The notes below the pieces were generated by a model. That model ran no database searches and was not told the DNA's origin. It saw nothing but the letters and a program-made list of their open reading frames with translations. DNA of 36,705 nucleotides from Alphaproteobacteria bacterium (GTDB lineage: Bacteria; Pseudomonadota; Alphaproteobacteria; Rs-D84; NBLK01): the NCBI GenBank assembly GCA_016937865.1, contig JAFGVS010000008.1, positions 1 through 36,705 of the forward strand, read 5' to 3'. Of the stretch, positions 17,222-25,493 are shown piece after piece. How positions within the stretch are numbered: the stretch's first letter is position 1; every line of letters begins with the position of its first letter. The translations under genes and the position numbers were made by a program.

Positions 17222-17251
17222 ATCATAACATATAACAGGTTGATTCGTCAA
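17222..17251 (-). promoter_or_regulatory. Putative promoter of cysteine-rich gene B
   Basis: Minus-strand TTGACG (17251-17246), 18-bp spacer, TATGAT (17227-17222). The -35 overlaps the tolB stop codon. Confidence 0.55.
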
Positions 17252-18552
17252 GGAAGTAATGGAGACCAAGCTGGATCAGATGCTTCCATAGGTGTTTCAA
17301 CCTCATATTCGTGAAGCCCAGTCAAATCAACACTATGCAAACGTGTGCGATCATATCCTTTGGGATCTGGGGTTTGTTTAAAGTACATCAAGCGTCGACC
17401 GTTTGGCGCCCAGGTTGGACCCTCAACGGAAAAACCTTTGGCTAAAATACGCTCCCCCTCACCATCTGGTAACATAACACCAATGTAGAAACGATTGTTT
17501 TTTATTTTTGTGAATGCAACATAATCATTCTTCGGCGAATACACAGGTGTAAAGTAACGCCCTGCCCCAAAAGAGATGCGTTGCAAACCTGTGCCGTCGG
17601 CGTTCATTTTATAAATTTGCGCGCTACCACCACGATCAGAATTAAAAACAATTTCTTTCCCGTCCAGAGAATAAGAAGGGGAAGTATCAATGGCGGTGTT
17701 ATGCGTTAAGCGTTTACGTTCTTTGGTATCCAAGTCAACTTCAAAAATCTCCGAGTTTCCCTTTAGGTCCAAACTTAAAACCATTTTATTTTCTGTCGGA
17801 TGAAAAGAAGGGGCATAGGTCATGCCTGGGAAATTCCCAATTGTTTCTTGTTTACCCGTCTGCAAATCAAATAAATAAACACGCGGTGTGTCATTATAGT
17901 AAGACATAAAAGCAATCTTTTGCATGTTAGGGGCAAATGTTGGCGTTAAAACAATGACTTTGCCGTCGGTTAGGTATTTATGATTTTCACCATCATAATC
18001 CATAATCGCCAAGCGACGGATACGCTCTGTTATTTTTCCACTTTCGGCAACATAAACAATCCGTGTGTCGAAATAACCACTCTGTCCCGTTAAGGCGGTG
18101 TAAATCGCATCTGCGGTAATATGGGCGAGTCGTCGAACATTGGTTCTAAAAGACACAAGCGCTTCGGATTTAATTAATTTTTCAGCACCAACATCCCAAA
18201 GATAAAATTCCAAACGAACATTGTGTTCGTCTTCTTGGAATAAACGCCCTTGCAATAAAAGATGCGCCCCAATAACTTTCCAGTCTTTAAAGGATGGGAA
18301 TTTGCCAATACGTGTGCTGGAAATATGAGAATCGCGTTCAATAATACGAATAAGCCCAGTGTGCTTTAAATCATTTTCAATGACTTTATTCAAAAGACTG
18401 GCGGACTTAGAAAGCTCCTGGGTATCGGCTTCAATCAATTGAACGGCAAGCGGAATAAGGTTGAGCTGCCCCCCATTGACGTTCACGTAAAGTTTAGCCT
18501 GCACAGAAGACAGGCTGAAAAAAAATAAAAACAAAGCAGAAAAAAAACGCAT
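17248..18552 (-). CDS. tolB: Tol-Pal system protein TolB
   Basis: Periplasmic beta-propeller protein of the Tol-Pal complex, which links the inner and outer membranes and helps outer-membrane constriction at division. 434 residues: signal peptide (1-19, cleavage after VQA), N-terminal domain (about 20-165), then PD40/WD40-like propeller blades with repeated patterns such as APNMQKIAFMSYYN, SYSLDGKEIVFNSDRGG, YSPKNDYVAFTKI and WAPNGRRLMYF, ending DPAWSPLLP. The ATG overlaps the zapA stop by 1 nt. tolQ, tolR, tolA and pal are not in the window, so tolB is detached from them here and sits behind division genes instead. Confidence 0.95.
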   Translation of the reverse strand: MRFFSALFLFFFSLSSVQAKLYVNVNGGQLNLIPLAVQLIEADTQELSKSASLLNKVIENDLKHTGLIRIIERDSHISSTRIGKFPSFKDWKVIGAHLLLQGRLFQEDEHNVRLEFYLWDVGAEKLIKSEALVSFRTNVRRLAHITADAIYTALTGQSGYFDTRIVYVAESGKITERIRRLAIMDYDGENHKYLTDGKVIVLTPTFAPNMQKIAFMSYYNDTPRVYLFDLQTGKQETIGNFPGMTYAPSFHPTENKMVLSLDLKGNSEIFEVDLDTKERKRLTHNTAIDTSPSYSLDGKEIVFNSDRGGSAQIYKMNADGTGLQRISFGAGRYFTPVYSPKNDYVAFTKIKNNRFYIGVMLPDGEGERILAKGFSVEGPTWAPNGRRLMYFKQTPDPKGYDRTRLHSVDLTGLHEYEVETPMEASDPAWSPLLP

Positions 18553-18872
18553 TAGGAAATAGAATCCTTCAAAATTTTGACAAGTCGAATCATGTCGTGA
18601 ACTTCACTGTGCAGGGGAGATAAATCTATTTCTTCTGATGCAGCCGTGGTTGTGGTTTGTGGATTATTTTTGACACGGTCGAGCTCATCGGAAAGGGTCA
18701 CAATAATCATCACCAACAACATTTCATGTGAAATGCTGGCGCCCATAATATCCACAACCTCGTTTTCTTTTTTCGCGACAAGTTCCGCCAGTTTTTCCAA
18801 ACGCGGCTTTTGGGATTCGGGACATCCAATAGGATAATCTTTTTGATCAATTGTAAAAATAACTTGGCTCAT
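18552..18872 (-). CDS. zapA: Cell division protein ZapA
   Basis: A 106-residue ZapA-family protein that binds and bundles FtsZ. It shows the family's N-terminal segment (VIFTIDQKDYPIGCPESQ, about 4-21), a middle helix with LAELVAKKENEVVDIMG, the conserved MLLVMIIVTLSDEL helix, and a C-terminal coiled coil. SD AAAAAGGAAAAAAATATG-like (AAGGA) precedes the ATG. The stop overlaps tolB by 1 nt. Confidence 0.88.
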   Translation of the reverse strand: MSQVIFTIDQKDYPIGCPESQKPRLEKLAELVAKKENEVVDIMGASISHEMLLVMIIVTLSDELDRVKNNPQTTTTAASEEIDLSPLHSEVHDMIRLVKILKDSIS

Positions 18873-18886
18873 ATTTTTTTCCTTTT

Positions 18887-19399
18887 TTAATAATTCACGG
18901 TTACTTGATAGCCAGATCCGCCTGTATTTGTTGAACGGTATATTCCCGCCGTTTCATTTCCTGTAAAATCAATAGTGCCGCCAATAGACCATATAAAAGA
19001 TCCACTTGCACCTAGATCATAATTAAAACTTTCCGTTTTGCCTGACCCAAGAAAGGGATCAAAAATAAGCTGATTTCCAGATCCGTCATCCAGAATAGCT
19101 GTTGAGCCTTCAACGCTTGCAGAAACAAGTTGATGTGGTGCGCCCGAGACAGTGGCAATACTTTGATTTACAGAGCCACTGCAAACATAAGATGGTGGGC
19201 AAGATGTAATTTGGCTAACATAAACTTCGATGGTTTGAGGGCCGGCAGATGGATCAATAGCAATTGTTCCAAAGCTCACTTCTCGGTCGATTGAAATAGA
19301 CAGAGGTGTCGTTAATTCCGCCTGCGCCTCACCCGCACCTGTTGCGGCAAAAGCATTCGTACTCAACATAAATCCAACTAAAAACAGAATTTTTTTCAC
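18887..19399 (-). CDS. DUF4402 family exported protein
   Basis: A 170-residue exported protein: signal peptide (1-18, cleavage after AFA), then a beta-rich, Gly/Ser-rich domain with features of DUF4402: LSISIDREVSFGTIAI near the start, a middle VSGAPHQLVSASVEG stretch, and the end GGSGYQVTVNY. DUF4402 proteins are exported and some are thought to be fimbria-like, but function is not established. One Cys pair (CPPSYVC). It lies between the coiled-coil gene and zapA with only 6 and 14 nt gaps, so it is read in the division operon. Confidence 0.78.
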   Translation of the reverse strand: MKKILFLVGFMLSTNAFAATGAGEAQAELTTPLSISIDREVSFGTIAIDPSAGPQTIEVYVSQITSCPPSYVCSGSVNQSIATVSGAPHQLVSASVEGSTAILDDGSGNQLIFDPFLGSGKTESFNYDLGASGSFIWSIGGTIDFTGNETAGIYRSTNTGGSGYQVTVNY

Positions 19400-19405
19400 G
19401 ATAGG

Positions 19406-19621
19406 TTATTCCTTCAAGGCAGATTCTAATTTTTCAATCATAGAGGATACAACAATCATCGTGCGGTCCCGCATACGGCGCAACGCCTTTAATTCTGCTT
19501 TGTCAGCGTCAGAAAAAGAATCCCCGGAAGAACGGGGTTGTGTCTTCAGTGTCGTGACAGAAGTTTGCAGTTCGGTTAAAACACCGCGGAGTTCTTTTAA
19601 ACTTGATTTTAAATGATCCAT
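19406..19621 (-). CDS. Small coiled-coil protein upstream of zapA (DUF4164-like)
   Basis: A 71-residue protein, almost entirely helical with heptad-like spacing (LKSSLKELRGVLTELQTSV, then ALRRMRDRTMIVVSSMIEKL). Alphaproteobacteria often carry a small coiled-coil gene (DUF4164) directly upstream of zapA; position and size fit, though the sequence match is weak, so the family is inferred. The ATG at 19621 has SD AAAGGA; an upstream in-frame start at 19642 would include the SD and is rejected. It is transcribed divergently from rph. Confidence 0.65.
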   Translation of the reverse strand: MDHLKSSLKELRGVLTELQTSVTTLKTQPRSSGDSFSDADKAELKALRRMRDRTMIVVSSMIEKLESALKE

Positions 19622-19695
19622 TTTGTATCGTCCTTTTCTCATAGGGGAGTTTATTTAAAAGACTCCGATTAGTCAATCAAAAAGGATAGAAAAAC

Positions 19696-20421
19696 ATGTC
19701 TCGCCCATCTAAGCGTGCAAACAATGAAATGCGTGAAGTTAAAATTGAAATCGATCATGATTCACACGCCGAAGGCGCGGTATGGGTGTCTTTCGGAGAC
19801 ACAAAAGTCTATTGCACGGCGACCGTTGAAAACAAAGTGCCGCGTTTTTTAAAAGGTACACGTACCGGTTGGGTTACGGCAGAATATGGGATGTTGCCAC
19901 GTTCAACACATTCACGGATGGATCGCGAAGCCAAACAAGGTTTAAAATCTCGCACACATGAAATTCAAAGATTAATTGGCCGCTCTATGCGAACCGCCGT
20001 TGATCTAAAGGCGCTGGGTGAGAGACAAGTCATCATTGATTGCGATGTGATCAAAGCCGATGGTGGTACACGCACCGCAAGTATTACGGGGGGATTCGTT
20101 GCACTTTCATTGGCATTTCGAAACATGATTGAAAACAGACAATTAACCGCAAGTCCAATTAAAAATGCGGTTGTCGCGGTTTCTGCGGGCATTTTTGAAA
20201 ATAACCCTGTGCTCGATTTAGATTATGCCGAAGATTCAAAAGCAGAGGTTGACACAAACTTTGTCTTTAACGATCAGGGACACTTAATTGAAGTGCAAGG
20301 AACAGGCGAAGCGCGTGCCTTCACAAAAGAAGAGTTCAACCAAATGTTGGAACTCGCCGAAAAAGGGGCTGGCGAATTGATCCGCTTGCAAAGAAAAATT
20401 TTAATGCCTAATATGGGATAA
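19696..20421 (+). CDS. rph: Ribonuclease PH
   Basis: RNase PH trims 3' ends of tRNA precursors by phosphorolysis. 241 residues, the normal length, with RPSKRANNEMREVKIE at the start, VYCTATVE, GWVTAEYGMLPRSTHSR (phosphate-site arginine region), RSMRTAVDLKALGERQVIIDCDVIKADGGTRTASITGG, and DLDYAEDSKAEVDTNFV. SD AAAAGGA precedes the ATG. The 74-bp gap to the divergent coiled-coil gene contains an inverted repeat GGAGT...ACTCC around 19645-19665 that could be an operator. Confidence 0.96.
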   Translation: MSRPSKRANNEMREVKIEIDHDSHAEGAVWVSFGDTKVYCTATVENKVPRFLKGTRTGWVTAEYGMLPRSTHSRMDREAKQGLKSRTHEIQRLIGRSMRTAVDLKALGERQVIIDCDVIKADGGTRTASITGGFVALSLAFRNMIENRQLTASPIKNAVVAVSAGIFENNPVLDLDYAEDSKAEVDTNFVFNDQGHLIEVQGTGEARAFTKEEFNQMLELAEKGAGELIRLQRKILMPNMG

Positions 20422-20449
20422 GTTTCAAAATAAAAAGGGAAGAATAGTA

Positions 20450-21991
20450 ATGAGGTTTACCGGAAGAAAATTTATTGTCGCAATCGCGATCATTTTATCA
20501 ATCATGTTGTCACTCCCAAATTTTGTCGGGGACAATATACGCAAACATTTACCAGAAAGTTTAAATCCTGTATCGCTGGGTCTTGATCTTAAGGGGGGGG
20601 CTTATTTGTTGATGGATATCGACATGGAGCAAGTGCAAGTCGATCGGATGGAACAACTTAAAAGCCTGACACGCGCGGCGTTGGTTGGCGAAAAAGGGAG
20701 CGACAAAATCCGTTTTAAATCCTTGCGTATTCAAGATCAAGCGGTTGTCTTTTCACTACGAGAAGACTCACAATCTGAAATGGCTGAAAAAAAACTCTAC
20801 ACACTTGGGGATGGAGTCGAAGTTGAAAAAGTAGGCGATTTATTCAAAGTTGCGTATACAAAAGCAGGATGGATCAAAATTGAAAAAGATGTTTTGTCGA
20901 AATCCATTGAAATTGTGCGCCGTCGTATTGACGCACTCGGCATGCGCGAACCATCTATTCAACAACAAGGCACACGTCGTATCGTTATTCAATTGCCAGG
21001 CGTAGACACACCAGAGCGAATTAAAGAATTGATTGGTAAAACGGCAAAAATGACATTCCACATGGTTGCGGAAGATGCTCGCTGTGCATCAACGAAAACA
21101 GTGATGTATAAAAACGGACAAGGATCTGTCGAAATTTGTAAAGACGTTGAACTATCTGGTGAATACTTGGCAGACTCTCAAGTGATTTATGATGAATCAG
21201 GACGCCCGGGTGTTTCCACAACCTTCATTGGTATTGGGGCACACCAATTTGAAACATTGACGGGGGAAAACATTGGAAAACGGTTTGCAATTGTCTTGGA
21301 CGGTGAGGTTTTATCTGCCCCACAAATTCAAGGACGTGTACCAGGGGGACATGGACAAATCACGGGAAATTTTGGTGTACAAGAAGCCCAAGAGCTTTCA
21401 ATGTTATTGCGCTCCGGGGCTCTGCCAGCACCATTAACGGTTGTTGAAGAACGCACCGTTGGGCCAGGTCTTGGGCATGATTCGATCGAAGCCGGAACGC
21501 TTGCGTGTATTGTTGGCTTGATTTTGGTGATGATTTCGATGATCATGATCTATGGTAAATGGGGATTGATCGTGGATGGTATCTTGGTCTTAAACATGTT
21601 GCTTTTATTAGGTATATTGAGTTTCTTCGGGGCAACGCTCACATTGCCAGGAATTGCGGGTATCGTATTAACGCTTGGAATGGCGGTGGATACCAATGTG
21701 CTGATCTTTGATCGTATGCGCGAAGAGGCCTCAAACGGATTATCTGCATTGCGCTCTGTGCAAGTGGCCTATGATCGTGCTTTCATTACAATTTTGGATG
21801 CCAACATTACAACATTGGTAGCGGCACTATTGCTCTTTCAATTTGGAACCGGACCAATTCGAGGATTTGCGGTAACCTTGGCGCTTGGAGTAGTAACATC
21901 TATGTTTTCTGGTGTATTTGTTTCTCGAACGATTTTTGAACCAATGGTCTATCGCACAAATAAAATGCCATTGTTTAGACGGAAGCAATAA
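20450..21991 (+). CDS. secD: Protein translocase subunit SecD
   Basis: SecD is part of SecDF, the proton-driven membrane complex that pulls exported proteins through SecYEG. 513 residues: first membrane helix (about 7-25), D1 motif SLGLDLKGGAYLLMDI (about 42-57), a large periplasmic P1 domain, then five C-terminal helices with GLDF-family motifs: ALPAPLTVVEERTVGPGLG, GIVLTLGMAVDTNVLIFDRMREE and TTLVAALLLFQFGTGPIRGFA. SD AAGGGAAG. It follows rph by 28 nt. secF starts 157 nt downstream, an unusually long gap that carries structure of its own. Confidence 0.96.
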   Translation: MRFTGRKFIVAIAIILSIMLSLPNFVGDNIRKHLPESLNPVSLGLDLKGGAYLLMDIDMEQVQVDRMEQLKSLTRAALVGEKGSDKIRFKSLRIQDQAVVFSLREDSQSEMAEKKLYTLGDGVEVEKVGDLFKVAYTKAGWIKIEKDVLSKSIEIVRRRIDALGMREPSIQQQGTRRIVIQLPGVDTPERIKELIGKTAKMTFHMVAEDARCASTKTVMYKNGQGSVEICKDVELSGEYLADSQVIYDESGRPGVSTTFIGIGAHQFETLTGENIGKRFAIVLDGEVLSAPQIQGRVPGGHGQITGNFGVQEAQELSMLLRSGALPAPLTVVEERTVGPGLGHDSIEAGTLACIVGLILVMISMIMIYGKWGLIVDGILVLNMLLLLGILSFFGATLTLPGIAGIVLTLGMAVDTNVLIFDRMREEASNGLSALRSVQVAYDRAFITILDANITTLVAALLLFQFGTGPIRGFAVTLALGVVTSMFSGVFVSRTIFEPMVYRTNKMPLFRRKQ

Positions 21992-21999
21992 AAAATGAA

Positions 22000-22017
22000 A
22001 ACCTCGATATAGAGGTT
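22000..22017 (+). other. Hairpin after secD
   Basis: Inverted repeat AACCTC-GATATA-GAGGTT, 9 nt after the secD stop, without a T-run. It could slow 3' decay or separate secD from secF expression. Confidence 0.4.
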
Positions 22018-22067
22018 ACAACGAAATGAATTATGGGTGAGATAGAAGAGGTGATTTAAGGACGAAG

Positions 22068-22136
22068 ATGCACATGAAGTACATCGTCCGAAAAATTGCC
22101 TATAATATCGACAGAATGCATTTCCAAGAGAAATAA
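22068..22136 (+). CDS. Possible 22-residue small ORF between secD and secF
   Basis: ATG at 22068 with SD AAGGA about 5 nt upstream opens 22 codons ending in TAA at 22134-22136, 12 nt before the secF start. The peptide is basic with hydrophobic residues (MHMKYIVRKI at its start and DRMHFQEK at its end). It has no signal peptide. Its end overlaps the 30-nt block shared with 5726-5755. Position before secF recalls nascent-chain regulators of Sec genes such as VemP and ApdP, but those are longer and carry export signals, so the resemblance is positional only. It may be non-coding. Confidence 0.3.
   Translation: MHMKYIVRKIAYNIDRMHFQEK
22100..22129. repeat. Intergenic conserved block, copy 2 (partner at 5726-5755)
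   Basis: 25 of 30 positions match 5726-5755, including a 17-nt perfect run AGAATGCATTTCCAAGA (22113-22129). Same orientation on the plus strand, but here between codirectional secD and secF. Confidence 0.5.
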
Positions 22137-22148
22137 AGGATAATCAAA

Positions 22149-23024
22149 ATGAATTTAATACAACTAGTCCCAATTACGGCAAAATTTGAATTTTTAAAAC
22201 ATAAAGCTGTCACCTTTACGCTTTCAGCCATTTTAGTTATCGCGTCGCTAATAACGATGATGGTCAATGGAATGAATTTTGGGATTGATTTTACGGGTGG
22301 AATCGCCGTTGAGGTTGAAAAATCGGAAAAGATTAATGTGCCAAATTTGCGAAAATTGTTAAAAGATATGACTCCTGAAATCCAATCCGTTGGGGAAGGA
22401 AAAACGATTTCCATTCGTTTGCCAATCAAAGAAGAGGCCGAACAAAAACAACAGCTTGGTGAATTAAAAACAATATTAGGGGAAGGTGTCCAATATAGAT
22501 CTGTCGACATGGTTGGACCAAAGGTTGGGGGTGAATTGATTGAAAAAGGACTTTATGCACTTTTATTATCATTGCTGGCTATTGGATTTTACATTTGGAT
22601 TCGGTTTGAAATGACATTTGCGCTCGGCGCTTTAACGGCACTTTTCCATGACGTTATTTTAACACTCGGCTTATTTTCATTGACAGGTCTAGAGTTTAAT
22701 TTAACGGCCGTTGCTGCCATCCTAACGATTGCCGGGTATTCAGTAAATGACACGGTTGTGGTGTATGATCGTGTGCGTGAAAATTTACGGAAATACCGTA
22801 AAAAAGAATTGGGCGACTTGCTGAACCTTAGTTTAAATGAAACGTTCTCAAGGACAATTCTAACCAGTTTAACAACATTTTTAGCAGTGATTGCTTTGGC
22901 TATTTTTGGCGGCAGTGTCTTGGGGAGTTTTTCATATGCACTTTTATTTGGAGTCATTGTGGGAACCTATTCATCTATATATATCGCCGTCCCATTTTTA
23001 TTACGGGCAAAAGACTTGCGCTAA
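22149..23024 (+). CDS. secF: Protein translocase subunit SecF
   Basis: Partner of SecD. 291 residues: first helix about 20-38, the MNFGIDFTGGIAVEVE motif (about 38-53), a short periplasmic domain, and five C-terminal helices with MVGPKVGGELIEKGLYALLLSL, LTIAGYSVNDTVVVYDRVREN and FSRTILTSLTTFLAVIALA. SD AAAGGA. A terminator follows. Confidence 0.96.
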   Translation: MNLIQLVPITAKFEFLKHKAVTFTLSAILVIASLITMMVNGMNFGIDFTGGIAVEVEKSEKINVPNLRKLLKDMTPEIQSVGEGKTISIRLPIKEEAEQKQQLGELKTILGEGVQYRSVDMVGPKVGGELIEKGLYALLLSLLAIGFYIWIRFEMTFALGALTALFHDVILTLGLFSLTGLEFNLTAVAAILTIAGYSVNDTVVVYDRVRENLRKYRKKELGDLLNLSLNETFSRTILTSLTTFLAVIALAIFGGSVLGSFSYALLFGVIVGTYSSIYIAVPFLLRAKDLR

Positions 23025-23043
23025 GAAGATAGAATAAAAAAAG

Positions 23044-23068
23044 AAAAGAGCCGAAAGGCTCTTTTTTT
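23044..23068 (+). terminator. Terminator of secDF
   Basis: AAAAGAGCC-GAAA-GGCTCTTTTTTT hairpin with T-run 20 nt after the secF stop. Confidence 0.92.
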
Positions 23069-23074
23069 GGATAT

Positions 23075-23098
23075 AAAAAAACGTCCCTATGGACGCTT
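23075..23098 (-). terminator. Terminator of tRNA-Gly
   Basis: Minus-strand GCGTCC-ATAG-GGACGT hairpin followed by a run of seven T, 7 nt after the tRNA 3' end. Confidence 0.8.
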
Positions 23099-23104
23099 TA
23101 AAAT

Positions 23105-23178
23105 TGGAGCGGGTAGAGGGAATCGAACCCTCATAGCTAGCTTGGAAGGCTAGTGCTTTACCACTAAGCTATACCCGC
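23105..23178 (-). tRNA. tRNA-Gly (anticodon TCC)
   Basis: A 74-nt cloverleaf on the minus strand. Acceptor GCGGGTA pairs with TACCCGC; D arm TAGCTTAGTGGTAAAGC; anticodon stem CTAGC/GCTAG with loop CTTCCAA (anticodon TCC); T arm GAGGGTTCGATTCCCTC; discriminator T and an encoded CCA. It reads GGA and probably GGG glycine codons. Confidence 0.95.
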
Positions 23179-23191
23179 TTATAATGCGACT

Positions 23192-23219
23192 ATTATAGAT
23201 GTTCATCCTACAAAATCAA
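23192..23219 (-). promoter_or_regulatory. Putative promoter of tRNA-Gly
   Basis: Minus-strand TTGATT (23219-23214), 16-bp spacer, perfect TATAAT (23197-23192), 13 nt before the mature tRNA 5' end. Confidence 0.6.
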
Positions 23220-23255
23220 GCCTTTTTTTGCCCTAAACAAGCAAGCAGAAACAAT

Positions 23256-25391
23256 TTAGTTCCCGCCCGCATCAATAATTTGGCGTCGCTTATGGTTTTC
23301 CACCAAAAAAGGTGGAAGGGTGTCTGCTGGAACAGGGCCGGAGCAGCCACGATCATAAACTTTTTTCTTAATGGTTTCATCTTGGTAGTGCAAAGGGGTA
23401 TCTGCTTCGATCGGAACATTTGGTCGACCTTCATAAATAATCAGCTGTTTTCCATAAGGCAAGGACATGATTTTTTTCTCTTTGTATAATTCCTCTTTAA
23501 TCAGCTTGTCGGCGCCGCCTTCAAAACTAATAATTCCTTTTGGGTTTTTATCGACAGTATCTTTCCACGCACTTTTTTTGCCAATCATTTCAGAAAAACG
23601 TTTCGCAGACAAATTATTGTTTTGACGTAAAATAATTTTGGCCGCCGTCGAAGAGAAAAGGGTTTCCACATGTTGTTCGCTGTATTTATGAATAATCTGG
23701 TTCATGTCTTGTGCAATTAAAAGGTAAGACACTTTCTGGCCACGACCAATATCTGGCCCCCGCATAACGGCATCCATCTTAGGCAAGACAGGAAATTCGT
23801 CAACCACAAACAAAGTCGGATATGGACCTAATTTTTCACCTTTATAAACATTTTCAGGTTTATTAGCAATTAAGAATAAGGACATCAACTCAATAAAGAT
23901 TCCGGTAATGGGTGCCAAGGCAACGGCGTGCACTTGATCAATACTAATATAAACCGTTACCGGTTTCATTTTCCTATCTCTTGGATCCCGCATACCCCGA
24001 AGGTCTTTAAAGTGGAAATCACTATGGGATGTTCTGGCACGCACGGCAGAATTGGTAAAAATATTCAGGTTTGTGGAAACGGTCGATAGAATAGATCCAC
24101 GTTCTTTGTCTGGTGTGTTGGCAAGATCGGTAAAAGAGGTAAGGGCTTTTTTGGCATAACCAAAACGCTGAACTTCTTTGACGGCGTTTGCGAAAACAGC
24201 CTTCATGCCGTCAGTCATCGCAGCCATTTGATCCCCTTGTTTTTTGCGTTCATCAATTTCACGGGACACGGCATTTTTGGCTTCGGTAAGCCAATCAATC
24301 ATCATCGGGATACAGGCTTCATGGCCAATCCAATTTTTGGGAATATCCTGCCAAGTTCCAACAGGAACATAATTTTCGGCCGTAATTTTACCATCGCGCA
24401 AAAGCTGTTGCGCCCCTTCAGCCAACGCATCTTCCATTTTTTCATAATAACCGTCCAGCAATCGAGCGTCTTCACTATCAAAAGTACCATCTTTTAAACG
24501 GTTAAAGAAATAATCATTCGCGCGGGCACGCTCGGTTTTGGAAACAATATAATGAATCATCCCGGCGAGGGCTTTTCGACCAGAATTAACCCAATGCGGA
24601 TCGGCGCTGCCTTTAGGTTCTTCGATTAAAATACTAATCATGCTATCAACATACAAATCGCGAGAAGGGCCAGAAGCGGGAATGGCATCCGGAGCTAAAG
24701 GATTCCAGCTGGGGTGATAAATGCCAGCCTCTGGATCGTCTTCGGCGCCCCAATTGAGGGTAAACGTAATCCCTTTTTGGGATCGGTATCCACTGGTCAT
24801 ATTGGCAACTTCAGGTTTTGGATCATGCACAATCATAGAAACATCATCACACTCTGTGATTGTTGGCACAACAATACCAGACGTTTTACCTGTTCCTGGG
24901 GGCGCAAAAGCCATCACAGAAAGAGTATCTTTTAATTTTAGGAACGTTCCTTCGAATTTCCCCAGCACAGTAATAAATCCTTTATGCAGCCCCCATTCTT
25001 CAACGTCTTCCATTTTCGCTTTGCGGGCAACACCGTCAATCTTTGGATACATATCATGTGGATTTGTGTTTAAAATAATAATCCGTGCATAGGGAAATGT
25101 CGCCATTGGGATAAAAGGAATCAAGTGGAAAATATCAGGGCCTTTTAAAATAGATTGCGGCAAATAATAGACGTAATATTTGACTAAAATAACACCATTG
25201 GTTTCCCAAACCTTCTGGATAAATTTTATAAAATAATCCCAGGATCCCGCGTGGAATCCATAGCGGAGCATTTGTTCTAATGGAACGGCAAGAACCATCG
25301 TCAAAAAGACGATCGCAAAATAGAAGGCCCATTGGCGTATAACCCAATAGGTTCCTCTGTTTTTTTCTCCAAATTCTTCGCTAAATCCCAT
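23256..25391 (-). CDS. Type IV secretion coupling ATPase (VirD4/TraG family)
   Basis: A 711-residue VirD4/TraG-type coupling protein, the hexameric ATPase that brings substrates to a type IV secretion channel. Two hydrophobic N-terminal segments (about 22-38 and 64-100) anchor it in the inner membrane. Walker A is APPGTGKTSG (163-172) and Walker B is TLFVVDEFPVL (526-536). Other family signs are MIVHDPKPEVANMTSGYR (187-204), DPHWVNSGRKALAGMIHYIV (264-283) and YLLIAQDMNQI (556-566). A charged stretch of about 120 residues (290-410) between the two motifs belongs to the helical all-alpha domain and looks long. SD AGGAAA. No other T4SS gene is in the window. Whether it serves conjugation or protein secretion cannot be told from sequence alone. 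Confidence 0.9.
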   Translation of the reverse strand: MGFSEEFGEKNRGTYWVIRQWAFYFAIVFLTMVLAVPLEQMLRYGFHAGSWDYFIKFIQKVWETNGVILVKYYVYYLPQSILKGPDIFHLIPFIPMATFPYARIIILNTNPHDMYPKIDGVARKAKMEDVEEWGLHKGFITVLGKFEGTFLKLKDTLSVMAFAPPGTGKTSGIVVPTITECDDVSMIVHDPKPEVANMTSGYRSQKGITFTLNWGAEDDPEAGIYHPSWNPLAPDAIPASGPSRDLYVDSMISILIEEPKGSADPHWVNSGRKALAGMIHYIVSKTERARANDYFFNRLKDGTFDSEDARLLDGYYEKMEDALAEGAQQLLRDGKITAENYVPVGTWQDIPKNWIGHEACIPMMIDWLTEAKNAVSREIDERKKQGDQMAAMTDGMKAVFANAVKEVQRFGYAKKALTSFTDLANTPDKERGSILSTVSTNLNIFTNSAVRARTSHSDFHFKDLRGMRDPRDRKMKPVTVYISIDQVHAVALAPITGIFIELMSLFLIANKPENVYKGEKLGPYPTLFVVDEFPVLPKMDAVMRGPDIGRGQKVSYLLIAQDMNQIIHKYSEQHVETLFSSTAAKIILRQNNNLSAKRFSEMIGKKSAWKDTVDKNPKGIISFEGGADKLIKEELYKEKKIMSLPYGKQLIIYEGRPNVPIEADTPLHYQDETIKKKVYDRGCSGPVPADTLPPFLVENHKRRQIIDAGGN

Positions 25392-25458
25392 GTATGATTT
25401 CCTGAGCCTTTAATGATCAAAAGAAGTATAGCAAAAAACACCGGAAGAGTAAAGAATC

Positions 25459-25486
25459 TTGACGCAAAGATATTTTTTTTTATAAA
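25459..25486 (+). promoter_or_regulatory. Putative promoter of serS
   Basis: TTGACG at 25459-25464, 16-bp spacer, TATAAA at 25481-25486 (or TAAAAT at 25483-25488 with 18 bp). Confidence 0.55.
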
Positions 25487-25493
25487 ATGTAAA

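Noticed and set aside
23105-25391. tRNA-Gly as an integration site for an element carrying the coupling ATPase
   Set aside because: No integrase and no repeat of the tRNA 3' end was seen in the window, so an integrated element is not supported.
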